Shown: one piece after another, positions 43,235 through 54,236 of the stretch
Numbering within the stretch: position 1 is the first letter of the stretch
Layout of the letters: each line of letters starts with the position of its first letter
Assembly (NCBI GenBank): GCA_026018925.1
Contig: JAKSZU010000006.1
Coordinates: 130,737,592 to 130,801,591, forward strand
Length of the DNA stretch: 64,000 nucleotides
Source: Tupaia tana
Lineage: Eukaryota; Chordata; Mammalia; Scandentia; Tupaiidae
Direction of reading: 5' to 3'
Notes under the pieces: model-generated
Seen by the model: the letters and a program-made list of their open reading frames with translations, nothing else
Told to the model about the DNA's origin: nothing
Databases searched by the model: none
Position numbers and translations under genes: made by a program

Positions 43235-43238
<4 letters not shown>

Positions 43239-43277
<39 letters not shown>
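43239..43277. repeat. (CT)n microsatellite
   Basis: About 19 CT units in the HAL1 leader. Confidence 0.95.
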
Positions 43278-43281
<4 letters not shown>

Positions 43282-43349
43282 CTTTTTCTGCATGCTCCTG
43301 GAAACTCAGATTGAATTTCAAGTTTGGGAAGAAACACACCATCCATCAG

Positions 43350-44366
43350 ATGACTAGAAATCACCACAGGGCCACTAGAAATATGGGAAAGCAAGAAAAT
43401 ACCTCTCCTCCAAGGGAAAATAATAACTCCTCTTCATCCACAGACAGTTCAATGAAGATCATGGAAATGTCTGTTAAAGAATTTAGAGTATTCATAATGG
43501 TGAAGCTAACAGAGATGGAAGAGAAGAGATACAATGAACTGCAGAAGAGAAAGGAGAAAGGAGCTGATGAGTTCCAGGAGGTGAGGAAATTCTTGCAAGA
43601 TCTAAAAGAGGAATTACACACTTTACAAAAGAATCAAATGGACCTGTTAGAGATGAAGGCTATAATACAGAAAGTCAAAATCTCATCTGAAAATATTAAA
43701 AGCTGACTAGATCATACAGAAAATAGAATCTCAGACATAGAAGAGAAAATTGCTGGCCTAGAAAAATCCACCACAAAAACTGAGAAAATTGCTCAAAAAT
43801 TTGAGAATAATGTGCCAGAAATACTAAATACCATCAGTCATCCAAACATCAGGATAACTGACATCCCAGAAGGTGAAGAGACTCATAAGGGCATTGATAA
43901 TCCATTCCATGAAATCCTGCAAGAAAATTTCCAAACCTAGAGAGGCACTCAAAGATCCAGTCCCAAGAAATACAAAGGCCCCCTAATAGAATCAACCCAA
44001 GAAGATCTTCTCCAAGACACATTATAGCTAGACTGACCAAAATCACAAAGACAAGATACTAAGATTGGCAAGAGAGAAACAGCAAGTTACCTACAAAGGA
44101 TATCCCATCAGACTAACATCAGACCTCTTATCAGAAACAATGCAAGCAAGGAAAGGATGGGAAATATATATTCAAAGTGTTAAGAGGAAAGCAATTTTAA
44201 CCAAGAATACTGTACCTGGCAAGATTATCTTTCATATGGGAAGAAAAGCCAAGAACATTCTCAGATAAACAAGACCTGAAAGAATTTGCCAGCACCAGAC
44301 CAGATCTCCAAGAAGTTCTGAAGGGAGTGCTATGTCAGGAAAATTAAATGCAGACACACAAAAATA
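43350..44366 (+). pseudogene. HAL1 ORF1 remnant
   Basis: Starts MTRNHHRATRNMGKQENTSP, then the coiled coil (LKEELHTLQKNQMDLLEMKA), then a stop at 43704 where the sister copy keeps Arg (AGA to TGA, judged by the minus-strand element). The RNA-recognition region follows (HPNIRITDIPEGEETHKG), and then the C-terminal domain (ARKGWEIYIQSVKRKAILTK). Several stops make it non-functional. Confidence 0.85.
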
Positions 44367-44846
44367 GAGTTTAAATAGTAATAAAATGGCCAACTTAATC
44401 ATAGGGACAAGCCTAGAGTTGAATATTATATCCCAGAATTCAATCAGGAAGATCGAACCACAACAGAAGATAGATTAAGTACATGAGACTGAACTGGTGA
44501 AATGGCATTCTGTGACTTTTAACAAAATATCGCTACTTTTTTTTCTAGGCTTTGTTGTTCGGTTTTAAGAGTTTTTGTCTTGTCTTGAGCTGTCAATAGG
44601 TTCATGTACCTACTATTTGAACAGAATACTAACCCGTTTCCAGGCTTTAAGTTTTAAGCAAATTTCCTTACCAATTCAAAACTGCTTTTTGAAATTACCA
44701 GCTGAACTTGCTATTGAAAATAGTTAGATTATTTAAGAAATCATGTGATCAATAAAATGTGGAGGGAAAAGGAATGGAAGACAACTGTAGACACCAGAGA
44801 TAGTGTGAGAAGAGGGTGGGAAAGGGCAGAGGGTAAGACATAGGGG

Positions 44847-44878
<32 letters not shown>

Positions 44879-45214
44879 CACACACATATTTGTATCTATA
44901 CATACACATATATATGTATATGAAACTAGAAATGGAAAATTATTGATTATAACATACATGATTAAGCCACTATGCAGTATATTCTGGACGGGAATCACAT
45001 TTTGTATGCTGTGACAATGATTTGGGGATGAATGCAAATTAATTAATTTTAAAAAAGTTTCAAAAGAAAAAAAAATGAAAACTGTTTTTCTTGAAATTAA
45101 AAATAAAATGCATATTTGATGACTACAATAAGCTTTACAGCCCCAGCTAGGTGCTACTTTATAGTAGGTTCATTCTGCTCACTGAGGTTTATGCCTAAAG
45201 TCAGACTTGTGTTC

Positions 45215-45600
45215 ATGGATATGTATATATCAGCTGCGCTTGCTATTGGAAGTATTTAGGTTAATTAAGTTCATTAGAGAATCAATAAAATGGGGGGAAA
45301 AGGCATAGAAAGCAACCATGGATACCAGAGACAGTGTGGGAGGCAGGTGAGACATGGCAGAGGATGAGAGATAGGGAATGAAGGATGGCAAAAGAAAGCA
45401 AAATATATAAGAAACAAGAAATGGAAAATTATTTGTTGACAATAACATGTATGCTGATGTGCTTGATTGAGCCAATAAAATATACAGTATATCATGGATG
45501 GGAAACTCATTTTGTATGCTGTAATGATGTATAGTGAATGAATGTAAATAAATAAATGTAAATTAAACAAACAAACAAAAAACAAACGAACAAACAAAAA
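45215..45600 (+). mobile_element. HAL1 3' end, 5'-truncated
   Basis: GCTTGCTATTGGAAGTATTT, AGAGAATCAATAAAATGGGG, GATACCAGAGACAGTGTGGG, then TTTTGTATGCTGTAATGATG follow the HAL1 3' region of the neighbouring element in the same order and strand. Typical 5' truncation, with an AAAC-rich tail. Confidence 0.8.
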
Positions 45601-45609
45601 CAAATATAA

Positions 45610-46400
45610 CCAAAAAAAGTGGTTAATTCCTGAAGCTCAATATTCCTCTCCTATAATGCAATCCAATGTGGATGTAAGCATCTCTCATATGCCCTATGTT
45701 TACCTAATGGGTCTTGGGAAAAAGGGGGAACAGACACAAATCAATATGATGCTCTGGCTCCTGCATTTGCCATGAATAGTACAGAATTTTGTCTCTGATC
45801 CATAAGTCTTGTGTCTTCAGCCAGGATCCATGAAATAATGGTTCCTGAATAACGGACTAGCTTGTTAGCATATGTGTAGGCTCAAATCCCAGACACAAGT
45901 TTTACCTTGTGAAGAGTGAGGTTCTGCTTCATACAATCATTCAGGGATCCAAGCATACTTTATGTAGTGGTTCTTCCTGCCAAAGAGTCATCCCCTAAAT
46001 CTTCAACATCTAACTGGCAGACAAGGGAAGGACATGAGCTGTATATGACTATATTTTAGGGGCCAGGCTTAGAAGTGCCATACATCACTTACTTCCTCAT
46101 TCCATCACATAGAATATAACCATATGACCCTACTAACTGCTAGGGAGCCTAGAAAATGTCATCAAACAGTATGTCCAAGAGAAAGAGAAAATGGGATTTG
46201 GGACGATAAAGTACTGTCCTTGACACAATTCATGATACTAAAATAATAATTAGATACACAAAATTATGTTTGACACTGGAAAGTACTCACCAGGAGCTAA
46301 TGCCTGGACCAAATAAGATTAACAAATTCATCAGGAATTCCATTTATTGTGGAGAAATCAATATTTCTACAATATGTTAAGAGAGGAAAATGATAAGAAG
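45610..46400. other. Intergenic sequence, nothing recognised
   Basis: No gene or repeat could be supported here. Confidence 0.5.
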
Positions 46401-46404
46401 GGTG

Positions 46405-46650
46405 TTCTACCAGCAGATGGTATAATTGTTACATCTCTAGGTTCCCACATAGTCAACCACAGTTTGAGTCCAAGACCAGGTGGCTTAAACCTCACCCCAG
46501 GTATGTGTGTGTGAGTCCCCAAAATCTCAAGAGGATAAGGGATTGCAGAGTGGTCATCCCTCCCTTGGGGTAATTTCTCACTTTCTGTCTCTGTGGCTCT
46601 CCAATGAGCGCACATGCCCTATAGCAAAAAAAAAAAAAAAAAAAAAAAAA
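46405..46650 (+). repeat. tRNA-derived SINE, long form, with a pure A tail
   Basis: TCTACCAGCAGATGGTATAAT start, end GCCCTATAGC followed by about 25 A (46626-46650). A pure long A tail suggests a fairly recent insertion, although the body is decayed. Confidence 0.85.
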
Positions 46651-47370
46651 CAACTCTCTCATAAAAAGATGGTGTAGCAGTCTCTATTTTTCTATAAACT
46701 AAAGAAAACTTCTCATTTTGATCTGAGTCAAGCATTGGTTAGAAGGAGAAAGAAAATTCAACTTGCCAATGAAAGGTTAACTTAGCATTTTTTTAAAAGT
46801 CTTTTTGGGTTTAACTTGCTTGTTTCAGGTAGTTTCTCAGTCATTTGGGGTTCAGTTTCTCAGTCTTCTGTCAGAGTGAGATGGTAGAGGAAGGGAGTCT
46901 GGGGTCTGAGACTCTGAGGGTAGGTCCTCTGCTGAGCTCCTCACACTCCCTGACTCTGTGAGCCTGTTTCTTGTACTACCTGGGCACCAGCATCTTTCTG
47001 GCATTTGCCACAGAAGCCCACAGACATGGAAGTCACTTTCTGTTTGCCTTATCAGATCCATGTACTGGTTCCTCATTGATGATTCTCTTGGCCTTGGTTG
47101 ATAGGGAGAGTTGCAGACGCTTACTCCCTTTTCTGTCAAGAGCACACTTCAACCATCCTGCACCTGGAAGGTACCACCTGCCATTGAGAAGGTACCTTGT
47201 TGTTGTTCTGTTTCTCTAAGGTGACTTTAAATCCCAGCCCTCACCTAAGGAAATATGATAAAAAGAGAAACACACTTTCCCCATATACCTGAGCCATTTT
47301 TGCCAGGTTTTATATATATATATATATATGGCTAAATACACACATAAATTTTAGTATCTTAATATTTTTT
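46651..47370. other. Intergenic sequence with a short TA repeat
   Basis: Contains a (TA)n run at 47308-47328. Open frames around 46850-47220 resemble no known protein. Confidence 0.5.
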
Positions 47371-47394
47371 TTTATTTTAACCACTTAAAACTTT

Positions 47395-47645
47395 TCTTTT
47401 TTTATAATAGAGCATATGTGCATGAAAGAGATGGAGAGAGAGAGTTAATTAGTTGGGTACCTTCCACAGAGTCTGGCCATACCATGATCCCTTTCTCTAA
47501 TCCCCCAGGCTATTAGATCTTGGGTACTAGTGCATGTGTCTGGCATGTCTCAGGCTAACCAGGCCAGGGATTCAAACCATAGCTACCATGTAGTATCTGG
47601 TTATTCTTAAGCAGCACATTACCCACCATACTGAGGACTTCGCTC
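47395..47645 (-). repeat. tRNA-derived SINE, divergent
   Basis: Plus strand TTTATAATAGAGCATATGTG, then TGGCATGTCTCAGGCTAACC and GATTCAAACCATAGCTACCA. Decayed. Confidence 0.65.
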
Positions 47646-48860
47646 TATTTGTTTAACCATTTTTAAATATATGGTTCAGTGGTATTAACTATATTCACAA
47701 TGTTGAGTAACCAATCTCCAAAAATGTTTAATCTTGAAACATTGAACTCTATACTTATTAAACGACTTCACTTTGCCCCCTGCCCCCGACCCTGGCAGCC
47801 TTCATTCTACTTTCTGTTTCTATGAATGTAACTATGTAAGTGGAATCATGCAGTATTTTTCTTTTTGTGACTAGCTTATGTCACTTAGCATAATGTCCTC
47901 AAGGCTTATCTATGATATAACATGTGGTGAAATTCCTTCATTTTAAAAGCTGAACAATATTCCATTGTCTTGCATATACCAACTTTTAAAAAATTAGTTC
48001 ATCCATAGAGGAACATTTAGGTTGCTTCTTCTACTTTTTGGCTATTGTGACTCATGCAGCTATGAACTTAGGAATGCAAAACTCTTCTCAAGATTCTACT
48101 TTCAAATTTATTGGCTCCATATGCAGAAATAAAATTGCTCGATCATATGGTAATGAGAAAGTACATGTGTTCATCAGAGAGAAATGGAAACAGAGAGAGA
48201 GAGGGAAAGGGAGAGAGGGAGAGAGAGGAGGAAGGAAGTACCTCCAATGTGGTTACACTGCAATCCCTTTCCCTCCATTTTTCCTTCCTGTTCAGATTTT
48301 GGGCATACATGCATATGCACCTGGCATGTTTATCAAAGCCACTGGGGCCAAGATTTGATGAACCACAGCTGGCCATGTGGGATCTGGCTCCCTTAACCTC
48401 TAAGTTATGGGGGCAAGCCTGGTAACTCTATTTTTAACTTTTTAAAGGCATTGCCATACTGTTTTTCATAGCTGCTACATAATTTTACATTCCCATCAAC
48501 AGTGCACAAGGTTTCAAATTCTCCACATGCTCATCAGCTCTTGTTATTTTCTGTTTTGTTTTTTTCTTTGATAGTAGCATCCAATGAGTGTGAAGTGTTA
48601 TCTCATGGTTTTAATTTGAATTTCCTTTATGATTAGTGATGTTAACCATCTTCTCATATGCTTCTTGAATATTTATATATCTTCCTTGGAAAAATCACTA
48701 TTCAAGTCCTTTGTCTATTTTTAAAAATCAGGTTATTTGTCTTGGTATTATTGTTGAGTCGTAGGAGTTCTTTATATATTCTAGATATTAACTACTTATC
48801 AGATAGATGATTTGCAAATATTCTTTTCCATTCTATAGGTTATCTTTTCACACTTTTTTT
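47645..48860 (-). mobile_element. L1 3' region, interrupted by a SINE
   Basis: On the plus strand: TATATGGTTCAGTGGTATTA, then TTAGCATAATGTCCTCAAGG, ACAATATTCCATTGTCTTGC, GGCTATTGTGACTCATGCAG, then TTTCATAGCTGCTACATAAT and CCCATCAACAGTGCACAAGG. This is the complement of the L1 3' region in order. A SINE lies at 48140-48425. Confidence 0.8.
48140..48425 (-). repeat. tRNA-derived SINE, divergent long form
   Basis: Contains GGTTACACTGCAATCCCTTT and CACCTGGCATGTTTATCAAA. Inserted in the L1. Confidence 0.8.
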
Positions 48861-48862
48861 CT

Positions 48863-49115
48863 AAATTGTTAGAGAGTGTGTGTACTTGCAAAGAGAGACA
48901 GAGAAGGAAAGAGGGAGAGGAAGAATGTATACCCAATAATGGCACATGGTCATGCCACGGTCCCTTCTTCTTCATGTTTCCATCCTGTCAGTATTTTGGG
49001 CATGCACACACACACACCTGGCATGTTTTTCAAGTCACTGGAGCCAGGACTTGAACTGTGTTTGGCTACATGCTATCTGGCTCCCTTAGCCATGAGGCTA
49101 TAGAGATGGGCTGCC
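48863..49115 (-). repeat. tRNA-derived SINE, divergent long form
   Basis: CACGGTCCCTTCTTCTTCAT, CCTGGCATGTTTTTCAAGTC, then GACTTGAACTGTGTTTGG. Older type than the next copy. Confidence 0.8.
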
Positions 49116-49169
49116 TTTTGACTCTTTCACTGTGTTCTTTATATATTTGGTTGTTTTATTTATTTTTTT

Positions 49170-49424
49170 TGTGGGGGAGAGGTTTTTACTATAAGGCATG
49201 TGTGCTCACCAGAAAGACAGAGACAGAGAGACAGAAAGCGAGAAATCATCTGCCAGGGGGGATGGCCACACCACAATCCCTTCTCCTCCATTCTCCTCTC
49301 AGGATCTTGGGCATGCACGCACATGTGCCTGGCGTGAGTTTAAGCCACTGGGTCCAGGACTCGAACCACAGTTGACTACATGGGAGTCCAGTGACATAAC
49401 TATTACACCAACTGCTGGTCCCTA
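49170..49424 (-). repeat. tRNA-derived SINE, long form
   Basis: Plus strand ends AACTGCTGGTCCC. The flank ATATTTGGTTGTTTTA recurs on both sides (about 49142 and 49423), a target duplication. Confidence 0.95.
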
Positions 49425-49544
49425 TTTGGTTGTTTTAAATGACTCATTCCCAGGCGTGGTCTACAGTGGGGAGGAAAGAAATCACAGATCACATTAGTTC
49501 TCATTTTCTTTCCTCCTCTGTACTTATTCAGTGAGAGATTCTGT

Positions 49545-49695
49545 TTTTCTCTAGAAAATAATAACCTCACTATGTCACAAGCTGCATGATCTCCCTCTTT
49601 CTCTGATCCCTAATAAAGCTTGAAGCTCAGACCTTTCATCTTTCAGGAGTTTGTGAGTCTATAACTCTTTTCTCTTTCAACAGACTCTGCCTCTC
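49545..49695 (+). mobile_element. Possible LTR fragment
   Basis: CCTAATAAAGCTTGAAGCTC followed by TTTGTGAGTCTATAACTCTT resembles the polyadenylation signal and U5 of an LTR. No ends seen. Confidence 0.3.
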
Positions 49696-49699
49696 AAGA

Positions 49700-50420
49700 G
49701 ACCACTTTGACAAGAGCCCTGAATGATTTGTACAATAATTAGCTTGTTCTGACCTTCCTTTGAAGCACTGAAACCCTTTGGTTCATTAGGTGGAAAGTCT
49801 CAGAACATTGTGACTTAAACAGAAGGAAAATACATTACTATACTATTTCAAATGCATATCTGTTACCCTCTCAGCCCTAAAGAAAAACTTAAATGCATTG
49901 ATTATATTTCCTTCCCATTTTTTTCAAATACTATTTGTAACAAATGTTACCCCGTGTTTTGCATGGATATTATAACTTTCCTCTCTAGGACAATGGTAAA
50001 CCTTGGATAACATCCAAATCCAATGTTAGCAATCAAATTCCAATAACTACTTTCTAGCCTTTTCCCCAAAATGACTATTGAATAGTATTTTCAGTGTCTA
50101 AGAGCTACAGTGCAAACTCACTTGTGGCTATTTTATATCCTTTTTTTAAAATCCCTTGTCTTATTGGAATTTTAGCATACTTCTATCAGTATTATGATTA
50201 AAATAGAAAGTTTTTTTTCTTGTGTGCCCATACAACTTTTCAGTGAGATTTCTGAAATGAGCCTGCTCTTCACTCTAGAAGCCTGCCTCTTAAGGGGAAA
50301 AGAAACCTAAAAACAGTCTTAATTAGAATATTAGGAATTAAAATGGTCCAGATTTGCTATTCTAAATATTCTACGTGAAGAATTTGTTTCTTCCTTTCCT
50401 TCCTTCTTCCTTTCTTTCTT
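49700..50420. other. Intergenic sequence, nothing recognised
   Basis: AT-rich, no supported feature. Confidence 0.5.
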
Positions 50421-50424
50421 TTTT

Positions 50425-50650
50425 CTCTTTGTTATGATAGAGAGTGCATGTGCTTGCAAAAGAGAGAGAACTCTCAGTAGGCTCTCATGCCACAGGGCCC
50501 TTTCCCCAGCCTTCCAGCTCCTCGGGATCCCACATGCATGCCCAGCATGTTGTTAAACTTACTCAGGGATCCAAACGTGAGTTAGCATGTGGCTTCCAGA
50601 CTCGCAAGGCACTTGCATTACCTCTGCCACAGCAGCTCAACCTACATGAA
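50425..50650 (-). repeat. tRNA-derived SINE, divergent
   Basis: Plus strand GATAGAGAGTGCATGTGCTT, then CCCAGCATGTTGTTAAACTT and CAGACTCGCAAGGCACTTGC. Related to the others but clearly older. Confidence 0.6.
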
Positions 50651-51084
50651 GAATATATAATTTTTTAATGCCAGAACTAAATAGTGTAGTTTCACTGTAT
50701 ACATGATTCATAAAACCATGACCCTAGGATTCAGGTCCCAGTCCCTGGAGGAGGACCAGTAACATGTCAGGAACTTCAAGAGCCAACCATAGAATAGAGA
50801 GAGGAGTCCTTTTACCTAGTAATTTACCATCAACTCAGAGATTGCAACAACATTCTGATACACATTGTCAAACGAAGGTTTGTTTAGTCACAAACTATAA
50901 GAAATTGTTTGTATTTACCCGAAAAAAAAAAATCCGGAAACGACTTAAAAATTAATGTTCTGATCATTTGAGCTGTGTTTTGTGGGGGGTTTTTGTTTGT
51001 TTGTTTGTTTTGTTTTGTTTTGTTTTTATTTTGTTTTAATAGAATAAGCTGCCTTACGAGAACTAAGTTCTTGACACAGGAAGT

Positions 51085-51274
51085 AGTCATGCACCACATA
51101 ACATTTCAGACAACGATGAACCATATATATGATAGAGCTTTTAAAAAATTGTAATGGGCTATATATACCCACATAGCCTAGGTGTATAGTAGATGATGCC
51201 ACCATGGTTTGAGCAAGTACGATCTACGAAGCTCAGAATGTATCCTTGTTGTTGTGGTATGTGACTGTATTCTG
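51085..51274 (+). mobile_element. Tigger/MER2-type MITE
   Basis: AGTCATGCACCACATAACAT at the left. AGAATGTATCCTTGTTGTTG and GTATGTGACTGTA at the right form the inverted terminus of the MER2/Tigger family (cagtcatgcgtcgcttaacgacggggatacg). Internal CATAGCCTAGGTGTATAGTA also fits. Ancient non-autonomous Tc1/mariner-superfamily element. Confidence 0.75.
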
Positions 51275-51645
51275 TCATGTTTACTATTGATACATGAAAA
51301 TAGATTCCTCATTAGTTTATATTTTATAAAATCAACAGTTACTGAATGGCAATCCAAACAAAGCTACAAGATTGAATAGAGTACTGGGAATTTGTAAAGA
51401 AAAGTCATAGAATCAAAAAAAAAAGTTATGTTTTCCTCTTAAGAGTTTAAATATCTTCAATAGTCAGGAAGTTTTCCTGTTGTATAACCTCAACAACACA
51501 AGTATCCACAGGGGTATCAGCAAGACATTAAGGCCGTCAAACGATTTTTTTCACCTCTGTTGAGTATTCACAGTAATTTCTGTTTCAACAACATCTAATG
51601 ACCTGAAGTAGAATAGAAAGGAAATTGTGAATTTTTTTCTCTTTC
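51275..51645. other. Intergenic sequence, nothing recognised
   Basis: No feature supported. Confidence 0.5.
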
Positions 51646-51649
51646 TTCT

Positions 51650-51890
51650 TATCTTTTTTTTTCTTTTGAAGGTGAATGTCTTGCCAGAAAGAGGGAGACA
51701 AAGCACTCTCTAGGTGGATATGGTCAATCCTTTTTTTTTTTCTATCCTGTTATGATTCTAGACACACACATATATGCACTCAATATGTTTTTTAAACTGC
51801 CAGCATGGGACTCAAACTGTGGTTGGCCATGTAGGATCCAGCTCCGTTATGCACAGCGTGGAACCACTGTACTACAGGGCCAGCCCTGCA
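51650..51890 (-). repeat. tRNA-derived SINE, divergent
   Basis: TTGCCAGAAAGAGGGAGACA, then CAATATGTTTTTTAAACTGC, GGACTCAAACTGTGGTTGGC; ends ACTACAGGGCCAGCCC. Confidence 0.7.
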
Positions 51891-51894
51891 TTTG

Positions 51895-52495
51895 TCTTTT
51901 GAAAGAATTATAAGTGCCCAAATTGCCATTGGGTTGGGAGAATTATAGGTGCCCTGGAAACCCTCCTACTCTCTTGCCGGTGGTCTTCATCTCCTAAGCT
52001 AGCTATCTCCCTTGCCTACCCCTGAAGTGACACCTTTAATATCTGGCTCTGATTATGTATGGGGTATACAGGAGTATCAAAAAGCAAAGCAAATCAAAAT
52101 AGAAAATTTTTAATATATATTTTTATACAATAAAAGAAAGTGCAGATTGCAATCCAGGAGGCTTCAACTTGAAAGTGGTACAAAACACTCCCCCTCACAA
52201 TGACAGAGCAGGTTATAAAGCAGAAATGGGAAAGACTTGGCCCTTTTGTGTGATTGGCTGTTAGACATTAACATTCTTTTATCAGGCAAGCAGAGCTGGT
52301 TAGATGATTTGTCTAAAGCTGCTTGGTTTTTTCATTAAACCTTACTGATAAGGACAAAATCTTACATTTTATATATTGTTTACAATTAAGCTAGCACTTC
52401 AGGATAATCAGGATGACATAAGATTTGGCGACACAGGATGTGGTTATTGGTTGGTCTTGAATATTATGTAAGTTGTGGGCTCTTGCTCTCTCTCT
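51895..52495. other. Intergenic sequence, nothing recognised
   Basis: No feature supported. Confidence 0.5.
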
Positions 52496-52748
52496 TTTTT
52501 TTTTTTTTTTCAAGTTTTTGCTATAGAGCACGTATGCTCACAGGAGACAGAGAGAGGGAAAGTGAGAAATCACCCTTCAAGGGGAATGACAACAATACAG
52601 CCCTTTCTCTTCCTCTCTCCTCTTGGGATTTTGACTATGCACGCACATATGCCTGACATGATTTTTAAGCCACCAGGTCTGGGACTTTGAACCACTGTTG
52701 ACCACATGAGAATCCAGCGCCTTAACCACCATGCCACTTGCTGGTCTC
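52495..52748 (-). repeat. tRNA-derived SINE, long form
   Basis: T-rich tail at 52496-52510. Ends GCCACTTGCTGGTC. Confidence 0.9.
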
Positions 52749-53044
52749 CACTTTTAATTTTAACAGTTCCTCCCTTTTGGTTATTCTGTCAGTTGAACTG
52801 AGCATGACCAATGATTCAGTTACTCTCACTTTCCACATGTTGTTTTTTTTAAAGCATTTGAAGAATACTCTAAAACCAAGGGCCCCCAAAGCCAAGATTT
52901 TTTTGGACCTCTCCAATCAAATAGGAAACCTGGATCTGATCTATTGGATCTATAAAATTAGGGTCAAAATTCCTGATTTATTGAGTGGAAACAGCATTTA
53001 ATTTTTCTAATACAGCACCTTCTTTTTTGTTTGTTTGTTTTGTT

Positions 53045-53280
53045 TTTTAGGTTTTGCCGTTGGGCGCATGAGCTCACTGGAGAAAAACAGAGAGCAAAAG
53101 TGAGAAATCACCAGCCTTGGGGATGGCCACATCATAATCCCTTCTCCTCCATCCTCTTGGGATTGTGGGCACGCATGCACATGCACCTGGCATGATTTTC
53201 AAGCCTCTGGTTGGGACTCTCACAGTGGTCAGCCATGTGGGAATCCAGTTTCTTAACCACCACATCACCTGCTGGCCCCA
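53045..53280 (-). repeat. tRNA-derived SINE, long form
   Basis: GGTTTTGCCGTTGGGCGCATG, body in reverse, ends ATCACCTGCTGGCCCC. Confidence 0.9.
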
Positions 53281-53419
53281 GCTTCAATCTAATAGGTCTT
53301 CCTGATTTGGACTTGAATGTTTCTGGTGACTCCAGTGCACTTTCTATTGTACGTGTCCCACACAGCAACAGGTACCAAGACTACATGGCTGCAAGCTTGG
53401 AACAGACGGAGTTCAAAAG

Positions 53420-53530
53420 TATGACCTTGGCCCAGACTCAGCAGTGAACAGTGGTACCACTCTATGTGGAAGACTGGGGTTCAGTAGCCTTGCGCATGCC
53501 CATGATCCCAGCTGGCTGAGAAGGCTAGGG
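53420..53530 (+). repeat. C-type SINE fragment
   Basis: GGCCCAGACTCAGCAGTGAAC start, then GGGGTTCAGTAGCC and CATGATCCCAGCTGGCTGAG. Shortened. Confidence 0.6.
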
Positions 53531-53544
53531 GTAAGTGTGAGACC

Positions 53545-53775
53545 TTTTTTTTTTTTTTTTTTTTTTTTTGAGAGGCTTTTGCTATAGGGTGCATGCGCTG
53601 GTCAGAAAGACAGAGACAGACAGAGAGATAGAAAGTGAGAAACCACCTCCCAGGGGGGATGACCACACCGCAATCCCTTCTCCTCCATTCTCCTCTTGGG
53701 ATCTTGGGCACGCACGCACACGCGCCTGGTGTGAGTTTAAGCCACTAGGTCCAAGACTTGAGCCGGGGTGGACTA
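53545..53775 (-). repeat. tRNA-derived SINE, long form, 5' end missing
   Basis: 23 T tail, near-complete body in reverse down to GACTTGAGCCGGGGTGGACTAC. It lacks the tRNA head and meets a plus-strand SINE 3' half at 53776. Confidence 0.9.
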
Positions 53776-53838
53776 CGCTACTCTCTGTCTCTCTGTCTTT
53801 CTGGTGAGCGCAAGCTCCTTATAGCCAAAACCTCTCAA

Positions 53839-53852
<14 letters not shown>
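53776..53852 (+). repeat. 3' half of a long-form SINE, head-to-head with the preceding copy
   Basis: CTCTCTGTCTCTCTGTCTTT, CTGGTGAGCGCAAGC, then AGCCAAAACCTCTC plus A tail. Opposite strand to its neighbour, giving a fold-back structure. Confidence 0.85.
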
Positions 53853-53870
<18 letters not shown>

Positions 53871-53879
53871 AAGAAAGAA

Positions 53880-54215
53880 GAAAGAAAGTAAATGTAGATA
53901 AAATACAGCTTTTTTTCCCTTATGGACATTTGTTTTGTTTTGAGTCATCATAAACTAGATATTGCATAGCTATCAGTGGACATAGAAGCTTAGCTCTTTT
54001 TTTAAAAAAATAAATACAATTTTTATATAAACTGAATATTTGAAATGGCCCACTTCACCTTAATAGGTCTTGTCTACCTTCTTTAGTCGTTAAAGAACAA
54101 CCATTTGCTATCAAAATAAATCAGTATTTTGAATGTACGTCTCTTGGTTTGGTTTATTAGCTAGTACTATAAGCATTCCACCAGAACTTGAGGCAAATCA
54201 TAAGGAAGCTTGTCC
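53880..54215. other. Sequence next to the LTR; may include a little retroviral leader
   Basis: AT-rich. The last 50-70 bp before the primer binding site could be ERV leader on the minus strand, but no retroviral coding sequence was recognised. Confidence 0.4.
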
Positions 54216-54218
54216 TGA

Positions 54219-54234
54219 CCTGGTTCGGGCGCCA
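54219..54234 (-). other. Retroviral primer binding site
   Basis: On the minus strand TGGCGCCCGAACCAGG lies 2 bp after the LTR's terminal CA. The TGGCGCCCGAAC start is that of a PBS for a tRNA with 3' end GTTCGGGCGCCA (lysine-tRNA-like). Confidence 0.8.
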
Positions 54235-54236
54235 CG

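Larger units (their letters stand above)
43080..45066 (+). mobile_element. HAL1 (half-LINE-1) element, near full length
   Basis: 5' leader (with a CT microsatellite at 43239-43277) runs to 43349, the ORF1 remnant spans 43350-44366, and a 3' region of about 700 bp ends GCAAATTAATTAATTTTAAA. ORF2 is absent. Same order as the minus-strand copy at 33965-35960. The 3' region carries a TA/CA microsatellite at the same place (44848-44890). Confidence 0.85.
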
